Shown here: positions 7,775-15,129 of the stretch, in pieces
Layout: each line of letters opens with the position of its first letter
Position numbering within the stretch: the stretch's first letter is position 1
From: Bacteroidales bacterium
GTDB taxonomy: Bacteria; Bacteroidota; Bacteroidia; Bacteroidales; UBA10428
Length of the DNA: 34,392 nt
NCBI GenBank assembly: GCA_016928305.1
Contig: JAFGKY010000065.1
Location: 1 to 34,392, forward strand
Direction: 5' to 3'
Notes under the pieces: generated by a model
Seen by the model: the letters and a program-made list of their open reading frames with translations, nothing else
What the model was told of the DNA's origin: nothing
Databases searched by the model: none
Program-made: the position numbers and the translations under genes

Positions 7775-7888
7775 TTTCTCGTAAAGAAAAAGATAAGAAA
7801 AGATTTCTATCAAAGATGCAGAGACGCAAAGTGGAGGTAAAAACATCTTTGTATAAAAACCTTTACGCCTTAGCGCCTTTGCGAGAAA
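7775..7888. repeat. Inverted repeat between the convergent rubredoxin and phoU genes
   Basis: TTTCTCGTAAAG (7775-7786) pairs with CTTTGCGAGAAA (7877-7888), with one mismatch. Inside are GCAGAGACGCAAAG and TTAGCGCCTTTGCG words that also pair. It may act as a bidirectional terminator for the two convergent transcripts. The GCGCCTTTGCG word is familiar from other Bacteroidota intergenic repeats (from memory). Confidence 0.5.
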
Positions 7889-7892
7889 AATA

Positions 7893-8606
7893 TTAAGCTT
7901 CATCGTCGCCATCTGTTGTCTCATCCTTTTCACCTTTGTTTTTCCCTTCACTAAGTCGCGAATGCCTTACAATTTTTGCATCAACGATGAAAATAATTGA
8001 TTCGGCAATGTTCTCGATATGCCCAATGATCCTTTCCAGGTTACGTATTATTAAAATTAAATCGGTAGCAATAATGATGACATTTGATTTCTTTGTCATC
8101 TGGGCCACGATTTCGTTGAATATGGTTTTACAATCTTCCTCCCTTATTTTACATCGTGCGATAATATCATAAGCAAGCGAAGAGTTTCCGTTCATGAAGG
8201 ATTCCTGCAACTGAACAAATAACTTGCGGATCTGATCAAGCAGCCCTGGTATTTCGTATTGGCCGAGTATTTCGGGATACAGGCTCACCGTTTCCGAACG
8301 TCTTGTGATTTCATAAGCCATATCACTGATCCGTTCCATCTCATTCCCGATCCTCAGGGAGGCCATGATAAAGCGCAGGTCACCTGCCACGGGCTGTGCC
8401 AAAGCAAAAATTCGCTGACATAATTTATCAATTTTAATATCCAGTTTATCCACTTTATTTTCATCTTTTTTTATCTGAGCGATCATTTCTGTATCACCGT
8501 TCAAGAGCACCTGAAATGATCTGTCGAGCTGGCCCGACACCAGATTTAGCATTTTTGTTATACGCTTTCGCAGTTTTGCGAGTTCTGATTCAAAATAGGT
8601 TTGCAT
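7893..8606 (-). CDS. phoU: PhoU, phosphate signalling regulator
   Basis: PhoU links the Pst transporter to the PhoR kinase and keeps the Pho regulon off when phosphate is plentiful. The 237-residue all-helical protein shows two PhoU three-helix repeats. Repeat one contains DLRFIMASLRIGNEMERISDMAYEI. Repeat two contains DLILIIRNLERIIGHIENIAESI. Each holds the E/D-rich metal-cluster motif, though the second has IIGH where IGDH is usual. The C-terminal tail is charged and probably disordered (KNKGEKDETTDGDDEA). It is the last gene of the porin-pst operon, separated from pstB by 156 nt that hold a large inverted repeat. Confidence 0.95.
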   Translation of the reverse strand: MQTYFESELAKLRKRITKMLNLVSGQLDRSFQVLLNGDTEMIAQIKKDENKVDKLDIKIDKLCQRIFALAQPVAGDLRFIMASLRIGNEMERISDMAYEITRRSETVSLYPEILGQYEIPGLLDQIRKLFVQLQESFMNGNSSLAYDIIARCKIREEDCKTIFNEIVAQMTKKSNVIIIATDLILIIRNLERIIGHIENIAESIIFIVDAKIVRHSRLSEGKNKGEKDETTDGDDEA

Positions 8607-8648
8607 GGATGTTGTTTTAATTTTATTTTTTTACAATTTATTATGATC

Positions 8649-8758
8649 AAGTAGTTAGAAGTTAGTAGATAGTAGTTAGTAGAAATACAAATTCTTCTCC
8701 TGATCTTCCCTACTAGCTACTAACTACTAGCTACTGTCTACTAGCTACTTACTACTTC
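8649..8758. repeat. Large low-complexity inverted repeat between pstB and phoU
   Basis: The left arm (about 8649-8684) is built from GTTAGTAG and AGTAGTTAG words. The right arm (about 8710-8758) is built from their complements CTACTAGCTACTAACTAC. They could form a long imperfect hairpin on the operon transcript, possibly reducing read-through into phoU or protecting the upstream pst mRNA. Confidence 0.65.
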
Positions 8759-8762
8759 TTCA

Positions 8763-9521
8763 TTACCCAAACCTCCCCGATATATAATCTTCCGTATGTT
8801 TATTACCGGGATTGGTAAAGATAGTTTTTGTCCTGTCCATTTCCACCAGTTCACCCAGGTAAAAGAACGCGGTAAAATCACTGGTTCGGGCTGCCTGTTG
8901 CATGTTATGGGTTACGATGATTATGGTATACACTTTCTTCAGTTCATGAATCAGCTCTTCTATTTTGGCAGTCGATATCGGATCGAGTGCGCTGGCTGGT
9001 TCGTCCATCAGAATAATTTCGGGGTTTACGGCCAAGGTGCGTGCTATGCATATACGTTGTTGCTGACCGCCGGAAAGGCTAAGAGCCGACATGTTTAACC
9101 TGTCTTTTACTTCTTCCCAGATAGCGGCCTGTTTAAGCGAAATCTCCACGATTTCGTCCAGCTCATTCTTATCCCGCATACCATTGATTTTAGGTCCGTA
9201 TGCTATATTATCATAAATGGATTTGGCAAACGGGTTAGACTTCTGAAATATCATACCCACTTTTTTACGCAGATTGACGACATCAACATTTTTGTCATAG
9301 ATATTAACATCATCGATCATCACCATACCTTCCACCCGTGTATTATCAATCAGGTCATTCATCCGGTTGAGTGTTCGCAGAAAAGTTGACTTGCCGCATC
9401 CTGATGGGCCGATAAATGCAGTAACCTGATTTTCAGGAATAACCACATTGATATCCTTCAGGGCCTGATTCGATCCGTAGAAAAAAGATAGGTTTTTAAC
9501 GTTTACTTTGTTTTCTTTCAT
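8763..9521 (-). CDS. pstB: Phosphate ABC transporter ATP-binding protein PstB
   Basis: The ATPase that powers phosphate import by PstSCAB at the inner membrane. The 252-residue protein has Walker [10 protein letters not shown] (38-46), Q-loop IFQKSNPF, signature [10 protein letters not shown], Walker B IILMDEP (169-175) and the switch histidine in THNMQQA. The insert [18 protein letters not shown] and the length are those of PstB rather than other ABC ATPases. Its ATG overlaps the pstA stop by four bases (9518-9521), indicating translational coupling. Confidence 0.97.
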   Translation of the reverse strand: MKENKVNVKNLSFFYGSNQALKDINVVIPENQVTAFIGPSGCGKSTFLRTLNRMNDLIDNTRVEGMVMIDDVNIYDKNVDVVNLRKKVGMIFQKSNPFAKSIYDNIAYGPKINGMRDKNELDEIVEISLKQAAIWEEVKDRLNMSALSLSGGQQQRICIARTLAVNPEIILMDEPASALDPISTAKIEELIHELKKVYTIIIVTHNMQQAARTSDFTAFFYLGELVEMDRTKTIFTNPGNKHTEDYISGRFG

Positions 9522-10447
9522 GTCGATTGAATTGCTTTCTTTCTTATCCTGTACCTGAGGATGACAGCGATTAAACTCAGTGAAAATGTCAACAGCAAAA
9601 GCACCATTGTGGTGGCAAACTGAATAGGGAGTGTTTCGTCCACATTTGTGGACTGTGTCGACATAATATATATATGGTAACCCAGTGACATAAACTGTTC
9701 ATTCAACGATTTGGGCAGTTCCGCCACGTAATAGGCTGCTCCGGTAAATAAGATCGGGGCGACCTCTCCGGCACCCCGGCTGATGGCCAGGATGGTACCT
9801 GTCATAATACCGGTCATGGACCCCGGTAATACCACATTTTTTATTGTCTGCCACTGGGTGGCGCCCAATGCCATGCTGGCTTCACGCATATCCCGCGGGA
9901 TGGTCCTTATCGCTTCCTCTACAGCAACAATTACTACAGGCAGTGTTAACAATGCCATAGTGAGACTGGCCCACAGCAGATTAGGTTGTCCCCATCTCAG
10001 TTCACCGCCGTAAAATACATTGTCGATATTCAGGCCTACAAATTTTATGAAAAAGCCCAGGCCAAACAGTCCGAAAATAATAGATGGTACAACCGCCAGG
10101 GTTTTAACTGCAAAACGGATGGTCTTTGCAAAGACTGATCTTTCGGAAGCATACTCGGCCAGATAGATGGCAGTGATCACACCAAGAGGTACTGCTGCAA
10201 TGGTCATGATGATGGTCATCAATGCTGTTCCTACAATAGCCGGAAGTATTCCTCCCCGGGTCATACCATCTTCGGGGAAGTGCGTCAGGAATTCCCAGTT
10301 AAAACTCTTCCAGCCGCCGGCAATGGTTATGCCCAGTATCGAAACAATAACAGCGATGATCACAAGCACGGTAACACCGGTCAGTGACTTGATCACTGCA
10401 TCTTTAACGATCCTTCCTGAGACGGGTATTTTTCTTTCGGAATTCAT
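9518..10447 (-). CDS. pstA: Phosphate ABC transporter permease PstA
   Basis: A 309-residue inner-membrane subunit with six predicted helices. Features are a first helix around [16 protein letters not shown], a periplasmic segment [18 protein letters not shown], and the cytoplasmic EAA loop [26 protein letters not shown] that docks on PstB. It pairs with PstC to form the channel. It overlaps pstB by 4 nt and starts 9 nt after the pstC stop. Confidence 0.96.
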   Translation of the reverse strand: MNSERKIPVSGRIVKDAVIKSLTGVTVLVIIAVIVSILGITIAGGWKSFNWEFLTHFPEDGMTRGGILPAIVGTALMTIIMTIAAVPLGVITAIYLAEYASERSVFAKTIRFAVKTLAVVPSIIFGLFGLGFFIKFVGLNIDNVFYGGELRWGQPNLLWASLTMALLTLPVVIVAVEEAIRTIPRDMREASMALGATQWQTIKNVVLPGSMTGIMTGTILAISRGAGEVAPILFTGAAYYVAELPKSLNEQFMSLGYHIYIMSTQSTNVDETLPIQFATTMVLLLLTFSLSLIAVILRYRIRKKAIQST

Positions 10448-10456
10448 CTTTATGGT

Positions 10457-11731
10457 TCATTTACCCTGAATTCGCCTTACAACCTTATTCTTAAAATAGA
10501 ATTCAGCGATAGCATTCAGTGTAAAGGTGAATATAAATAATAGTGAACCTATCAGGAACAACACACTGTAATGGGTGTCACCGAATACCACTTCAGCCAT
10601 TTCAGCACCGATGGTGGCGGATAAAGTCCTTATGGAATCAAAAGGACTGGCGGAGATCAACGCCGCATTACCGGTTGCCATAAGGGCTATCATAGTCTCT
10701 CCAAAAATCCTTCCGATACCCAGTATTACAGCAGCAAATATGCCCGGCGTTGCAGCCGGGAGAATAACAGAGAATGCCGTTTGCCGGATGCTGGCACCCA
10801 ACCCCAGGCTGGCTTCAATGTAAGTCTTCGGCACTGCGGTCAGTGCATCTTCTGTGAGTGTATAGATGATCGGAATGGCAGCCAGTCCCATGGCAATTGC
10901 CCCCACAAACGCATTTAACCGGCTCGCATAGCCGAAAATCTGTTGAAAAAAGGTAGCCAGCACAGTCAGCGCAAAAAATCCAATTACCACGGATGGAAAC
11001 CCGGCTAAAAGTTCAATGACCGGTTTGATGAATTCCTTCAACCGCTTAGGTGCAAACATAGCCGTATAAAGAGCGGCCATTATGGCCAGCGGTGCGGCAA
11101 AAAGAATGGACAGCAGAGTGACTTTCAGGGTTCCCACAAACAGGGGTAACAATCCGTACCGGGGATTATCCGACACCGGCTGCCAGTCTTTTGAGAATAA
11201 TGTCTTTACAGGATTCTCAGCTTCCTCTCCGATTTTATAAACATCTGCTGTAACAGTATATTCATCCGTCATTTCTTCAGCAGAATAAGAATCCGGAATA
11301 GCGTTACCATATCGTTCGGGTTTCAGTTCCTCCAGATCCTGCGTTTCTTCATAAGGTGAATAGATTTCAGGTTTAAGTTCGTTCTCTTCCTGTTCCCTTT
11401 CATCCGGTGAATATACTTCCGGCCTTAGTTCACCCCCGGATTGTTCTTCTCCACCTGTAACATAGCTCTCAGGCTTCAGCTCATCTGCATGACCGGTGCC
11501 GGTAATTTCAGTCTTTTCTGAACCCTGTTTTCCGCCAAACAGCGGCACTGTTTCTCTGAAAACAAACAGAAAGATCAGGATAACAAAGGCAATTGAAAAA
11601 AAAGAAACCGTTTTGATCAGTTTTGAAGCAAACCAGTCGGAAAAACGGAATTGTTTTTCTCCGATCGACCGGCTGAGAGCTGATTTGAATTCAAACTCCT
11701 GGTTACTTATATCGGGAAGATCCTTGTTCAT
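10457..11731 (-). CDS. pstC: Phosphate ABC transporter permease PstC with a repeat insert in its first periplasmic loop
   Basis: The second Pst permease. It has 424 residues against about 290-320 in typical PstC. TM1 lies at about 41-58. The conserved core resumes at DWQPVSDNPRYGLLPLFVGTL (about 182-202) and runs through the EAA loop EASLGLGASIRQTAFSVILPAATPGI. The extra 110 or so residues (about 70-180) form a periplasmic insert rich in E, P, Y and S, containing four units that begin ELKPESY, ELRPEVY, ELKPEIY and ELKPERY at residues 84, 101, 118 and 135, exactly 17 residues apart. The insert sits between TM1 and TM2, facing PstS, so it may affect docking or capture; that is inference. pstS lies 171 nt upstream and pstA follows after 9 nt. 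Confidence 0.95.
   Translation of the reverse strand: MNKDLPDISNQEFEFKSALSRSIGEKQFRFSDWFASKLIKTVSFFSIAFVILIFLFVFRETVPLFGGKQGSEKTEITGTGHADELKPESYVTGGEEQSGGELRPEVYSPDEREQEENELKPEIYSPYEETQDLEELKPERYGNAIPDSYSAEEMTDEYTVTADVYKIGEEAENPVKTLFSKDWQPVSDNPRYGLLPLFVGTLKVTLLSILFAAPLAIMAALYTAMFAPKRLKEFIKPVIELLAGFPSVVIGFFALTVLATFFQQIFGYASRLNAFVGAIAMGLAAIPIIYTLTEDALTAVPKTYIEASLGLGASIRQTAFSVILPAATPGIFAAVILGIGRIFGETMIALMATGNAALISASPFDSIRTLSATIGAEMAEVVFGDTHYSVLFLIGSLLFIFTFTLNAIAEFYFKNKVVRRIQGK
11279..11482 (-). repeat. Four 51-bp in-frame tandem repeats inside pstC
   Basis: Residues 84-151 of PstC fall into four consecutive 17-residue units, each opening with EL(K/R)PExY and continuing with acidic/Gln/Ser-rich sequence. 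The heads match at six of seven positions; the tails differ, so the array is not recent. The period is exact with no indels. Confidence 0.85.
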
Positions 11732-11774
11732 TTGTTATTTTTCGCTGTTCAGTTGTATTATTAAATTGAACACT

Positions 11775-11859
11775 GAACAAGGAACATCGAATGTCGAACA
11801 CTGAAGATAAGACCGAATATATATTATCTTCGAAATTCATTATTCAGCATTCCTTGTTC
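11775..11859. repeat. Inverted repeat between pstS and pstC
   Basis: GAACAAGGAA (11775-11784) pairs with TTCCTTGTTC (11850-11859), and GAAGATAA (11803-11810) pairs with TTATCTTC (11824-11831), giving a nested hairpin. The left part is made of GAACACTGAA and ATCGAATGTCGAAC words. No -7 box was seen here, so the hairpin more likely processes or attenuates a pstS-pstC transcript than starts a new one. Confidence 0.6.
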
Positions 11860-11902
11860 GATATTCATATAGCTTGATGTACTGATTGTCTTTACTTCAA
11901 CT

Positions 11903-12736
11903 TTATTTCACAGGAAAATATCCCACCCCCGACACCACTTTTTGTCCTTCGGGGCTCAGCACCCAGTCAACAAATTTTTTCGTATCCCCTGTTGGCCGGT
12001 TCCGCATGTACATATATAAGTACCGTGTTATCGGGTACATGTTTTTCGCCACATTTTCTGTCGTCGGCAGGTAGGCAGGACTCTTGTCATCCTTTTTTAC
12101 CATGCAGTGTTTTACGCCCTCAGCATATGCGGCACCTCCGTAACCAATCCCGTACTTATCCTTTTTTACTGCATTAACAACCGCTGCAGTACCCGGAAGG
12201 GTCTGGCAGCTGGCTGCATAGTCGGCCTTTACCACGGCTTCTTTGAAATAGACATAGGTTCCGGAACTGTTTTCACGGCCATACAGGGTAATTTTTGCAT
12301 CAGGTCCACCTAGCTCTTTCCAGTTGGTCACTTTAGCCGTATAAATGTCACTGAGCTGCTTAACGGACAGTTCAGCTACAGGATTTGACTCATGCAGGTA
12401 AACTGTAATGCCGTCTTTGGCACACGGAATTTCAACACCAAGCGTATTATACCGGCTTTTCAGCTTTTCGATTTCCGACTTTTTAATCGGGCGGCTCGAA
12501 TTGGCAATATCCGTTGTTCCGTTAATTAATGCGGCAATTCCGACTCCCGAACCGCCCCCGGTAACCTGGATGGAAGCATCGGGGTGTTGTTTCATATAGA
12601 TCTCAGCCCAGCGTTGAGCCAAAATAACCATGGTATCCGAACCCTTGATGGTGATTTTCTTTTGCAGCATAAATGCAGCACCTGTAAAAAATATTACAGC
12701 AAGCGCGATGATAAATGACATTTTTTGCTTTTTCAT
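11903..12736 (-). CDS. pstS: Periplasmic phosphate-binding protein PstS
   Basis: This protein captures Pi and hands it to PstCA. The 277-residue protein has an N-terminal hydrophobic segment (residues 6-24, MSFIIALAVIFFTGAAF) without a clear lipobox, so it is either cleaved by signal peptidase I or membrane-tethered. Pi-binding motifs are KGSDTM, the GGGSGVGIAALINGTTDIANSSR stretch, and the GRENSSGTYVYFKEAV segment that closes on phosphate. The length is close to the short PstS branch (TIGR02136-like). It is preceded by the porin gene on the same strand with a hairpin between them. Strong expression relative to pstC would suit the downstream hairpin. Confidence 0.95.
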   Translation of the reverse strand: MKKQKMSFIIALAVIFFTGAAFMLQKKITIKGSDTMVILAQRWAEIYMKQHPDASIQVTGGGSGVGIAALINGTTDIANSSRPIKKSEIEKLKSRYNTLGVEIPCAKDGITVYLHESNPVAELSVKQLSDIYTAKVTNWKELGGPDAKITLYGRENSSGTYVYFKEAVVKADYAASCQTLPGTAAVVNAVKKDKYGIGYGGAAYAEGVKHCMVKKDDKSPAYLPTTENVAKNMYPITRYLYMYMRNRPTGDTKKFVDWVLSPEGQKVVSGVGYFPVK

Positions 12737-12830
12737 TTTTGTCTTTTCTTTAATTAATTAAATAATTTTTGTCTTTAATCTTTGCTCTTTGTTCTTGATT
12801 CTTGGCTCTTGCTCCTGGTTTATCCAGACT

Positions 12831-12855
12831 CTGACAGGTCCTCCGGACCCTGTCA
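12831..12855. terminator. Hairpin with CTGACAGG arms between porin and pstS
   Basis: CTGACAGGTCC (12831-12841) pairs with GGACCCTGTCAG (about 12845-12855, overlapping at the loop) with a one-base bulge. There is no T tract in the operon direction, so it may only attenuate or stabilise the mRNA. The arm sequence is shared with the terminator at 22881. Nearby (12781-12815) is a TTCTTG/GCTCTT low-complexity stretch. Confidence 0.5.
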
Positions 12856-12884
12856 GGTCTTTATTCTCATCACTTGTCACTTAT

Positions 12885-14069
12885 TTAAAATTTCGCCTGC
12901 ACCCTTACTCCAAGAACATTATCCTTTTTATCATCGGGGACAGCAGCATTCGTTTCATTCCATGGCATTTCATAATTCAGGCTTATGCGGATATAGTCGT
13001 TCAGGTAAAATTGCCATGCCAGTGTAAGCGTATTATAGCTTACCTCTTTACCCGCATCATCCCCGGATAGCCGGGTATTCGGATCATAATGATCGAAACG
13101 GGTAACAAACTGATTCTTTTTGCCCACATTCTTAATTAAATAAGCATAATAGCCAGCAAAATTGCGAATCCTGAATGGATTATCTTTTGAATCCCCTGCA
13201 GTGGCATTTTTCCCCTGAATATATTCACCTTTCAGTGACATTCCTCCCAGAAAATCAAAGTACACTTGCACTTCTCCCCCTATCCAGTTCTTTCTGTAAA
13301 ATGAACCGAGATTGTCATCCAGGCTGTCTATCCGGGCTTTCTCATCAGAAATATAATTTGTACCTGAAATCAGGGAACCAAAATAACTATGCGCTCCCAC
13401 ATCAATTCCGATACCTGTGCTCGGAAAACTAAAGGAATAGGTAGCACGGGCCATGATATCTTTTTTCTTATCCACATCCCTGGCTTCACTTCCGGTGAAA
13501 TTACCATTCAGCACAGCTAGTTGCAATTTCAGGGGAATTACTTCAGGCTTAAATTCCAGCTTGGCGCCAATTTCCCTTTCACCAGGGTAAATAGACCGGA
13601 TCACCTTTGACCGTTCCAGCACTTCCCGCTGGCTTGAGGAATATTCCACTTCGTAATTGAGCCGGTTAAACTGACCTGCAGTAAGGGAAAGTCCTTTAAA
13701 CTTTGGTATGTTAACAACAGCATAAGCATCCTTCAGGGATAATTTTCCTGTACTGAAGTCAGGCTGAAGCACAAATTTCACACCGTCGGTGGCCTGGTAG
13801 GTAAATTTTATCCTGGCCCTTCGTATATAAAAGGTGTTAAGCGGATCATTTCCCTTTTGGTAATGATCATATTGGGCCTGGATATACCCTGAAACTTTGA
13901 TTTTCTTTAATTTGTCAAGATCACCTTCATTCAACAATACACGTTCATCAAGGGCATTGATCCTGCCTTCATGGTTACTGATCTGTTCCTTTAACGAATC
14001 GACATGAACCTGCGAATAAGCATTAAGACTGCCGGTAGCAATTAATAACACAGTGATAATTTTTTTCAT
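12885..14069 (-). CDS. Phosphate-selective porin (OprO/OprP-like)
   Basis: A 394-residue outer-membrane beta-barrel. A signal peptide (MKKIITVLLIATGSLNAYSQ) is followed by a short coiled coil (residues about 22-55, VDSLKEQISNHEGRINALDERV). The barrel opens with IKVSGYIQAQYDHY and FYIRRARIKFTYQATDGVKFVLQPDFS, the signature region of the Porin_O_P family, and ends in the aromatic residue of RVQAKF as barrels do. The family admits phosphate or polyphosphate through the outer membrane. As first gene of the pst operon, downstream of a repeat array, it is very probably induced by Pi starvation. The true ion preference cannot be read. Confidence 0.92.
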   Translation of the reverse strand: MKKIITVLLIATGSLNAYSQVHVDSLKEQISNHEGRINALDERVLLNEGDLDKLKKIKVSGYIQAQYDHYQKGNDPLNTFYIRRARIKFTYQATDGVKFVLQPDFSTGKLSLKDAYAVVNIPKFKGLSLTAGQFNRLNYEVEYSSSQREVLERSKVIRSIYPGEREIGAKLEFKPEVIPLKLQLAVLNGNFTGSEARDVDKKKDIMARATYSFSFPSTGIGIDVGAHSYFGSLISGTNYISDEKARIDSLDDNLGSFYRKNWIGGEVQVYFDFLGGMSLKGEYIQGKNATAGDSKDNPFRIRNFAGYYAYLIKNVGKKNQFVTRFDHYDPNTRLSGDDAGKEVSYNTLTLAWQFYLNDYIRISLNYEMPWNETNAAVPDDKKDNVLGVRVQAKF

Positions 14070-14193
14070 CGGAATTCATTTTAATGATACATAGTTTTCA
14101 CAATGCAAAATTGCCAGCAGATTATTACAAATTTGTTTCATTCAGATTATAAAGTTGTTGCATAATTTTTAATAAAAGGTTACTCAACCGGAT

Positions 14194-14276
14194 CAAAAGT
14201 CAGCAGATAATGTTTCATAGCTGTTTCGTTTGCATTACATCATTGTTACAATTATGTTACAATTGTGTTACAATTG
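14194..14276 (-). promoter_or_regulatory. Putative Pho box array for the porin-pst operon
   Basis: On the minus strand six heptamers follow each other with an exact 11-bp period toward the porin: TGTAACA at 14272, 14261 and 14250 (5' ends), TGTAATG at 14239, CGAAACA at 14228 and TGAAACA at 14217. Nine bases after the last lies GACTTTTG (14201-14194), a 5-of-6 match to the -7 box TAnnTTTG. Seven-base half-sites with 4-bp AT-rich spacers are the known PhoB recognition layout in E. coli. The gap 14070-14430 contains no gene. Confidence 0.75.
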
Positions 14277-14290
14277 TTTTTTCGGTTTTT

Positions 14291-14347
14291 TGTAACAATT
14301 TTGTAATGAGAATGAAATGATACTGTAATGGATATGTTATTATTTTG
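14291..14347 (+). promoter_or_regulatory. Putative Pho box array for phoBR
   Basis: On the plus strand four heptamers with an exact 11-bp period read toward phoB: TGTAACA (14291), TGTAATG (14302), TGAAATG (14313) and TGTAATG (14324). Nine bases later lies TTATTTTG (14340-14347), 5 of 6 to TAnnTTTG. The spacing matches the opposite array on the porin side, suggesting autoregulation of phoBR. No TTG -33 box is present, as expected when an activator replaces it. Confidence 0.72.
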
Positions 14348-14430
14348 CAGAAAGGAAATTGTTTTTATAAATTATGGGAGCTGAAAGTTGACGTCCTTAT
14401 TTTATAAAGCAATTTCACAACGAATACATT

Positions 14431-15123
14431 ATGAGAACCACAGACCAGCCATTAATATTAGTCGTGGATGATGAAGAGGATATATGTGAGATCATCAGGT
14501 TCAACCTCGAATCAGAAGGCTTCAGGGTTGACACAGCACATTCAGCGGAGGAAGCACTGCAAAAGACGCTGAAGAAGTATCATCTGTTCATATTCGACAT
14601 CATGATGAAAGGCATGTCGGGATTTAAGCTGGCCGATGAAGTCCGCAACAGGAAGAAACTGAAAACACCGGTTATTTTCCTCACGGCAAAAAACACAGAA
14701 AATGATAAACTAACCGGATTTTCACTCGGTGCAGATGATTACATCACCAAACCTTTTTCCGTGCGTGAACTGATTGCCCGAGTGAAAGCGGTTTTGCGAC
14801 GTCCCAATCCGCAAGAGGTTGCAGAATCTGCCAGTTTGAAAATTGCCGGCTTTGAACTCGACCAGGAGAAAAAGAAATTATTCATTGAAGGGGCGAGGGT
14901 TGAACTGACGCCACATGAATACTATATCATGAGGCTGTTTTTAAACAACCCCGGGAAGGTATATACACGTGAAGAAATTTTAAATTATGCCTGGAACGAG
15001 AATATCAATGTACTCGATCGTACTGTCGACGTGCATATTACACGGTTACGGAAAAAACTGGGGAACTACGGAAAATGTATTGTAAGCCGTTCCGGACACG
15101 GCTATTGTTTTGAAATTGAATAA
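14431..15123 (+). CDS. phoB: PhoB-type response regulator (OmpR family)
   Basis: A 230-residue transcription factor. The receiver domain (about 8-124) has acidic D13-D14, phospho-acceptor D56 (LFIFD), T85 and K107 (TKPFS). The winged-helix DNA-binding domain (about 130-230) has the recognition-helix region NVLDRTVDVHITRLRKKL. Such OmpR-family regulators bind tandem direct repeats. Phosphorylation by the kinase encoded next door is expected. The assignment to PhoB rests on the neighbours (phoR, porin, pstSCAB, phoU) and the divergent repeat array, because the sequence alone fits several OmpR-family members. phoR starts 6 nt after its stop codon. Confidence 0.92.
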   Translation: MRTTDQPLILVVDDEEDICEIIRFNLESEGFRVDTAHSAEEALQKTLKKYHLFIFDIMMKGMSGFKLADEVRNRKKLKTPVIFLTAKNTENDKLTGFSLGADDYITKPFSVRELIARVKAVLRRPNPQEVAESASLKIAGFELDQEKKKLFIEGARVELTPHEYYIMRLFLNNPGKVYTREEILNYAWNENINVLDRTVDVHITRLRKKLGNYGKCIVSRSGHGYCFEIE

Positions 15124-15129
15124 TATCGT

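Noticed and set aside
12737..12884. Separate Pho-controlled promoter for pstS
   Set aside because: No 11-bp-phased heptamers and no TAnnTTTG match on the minus strand in this gap; pstS is more simply read from the porin promoter.
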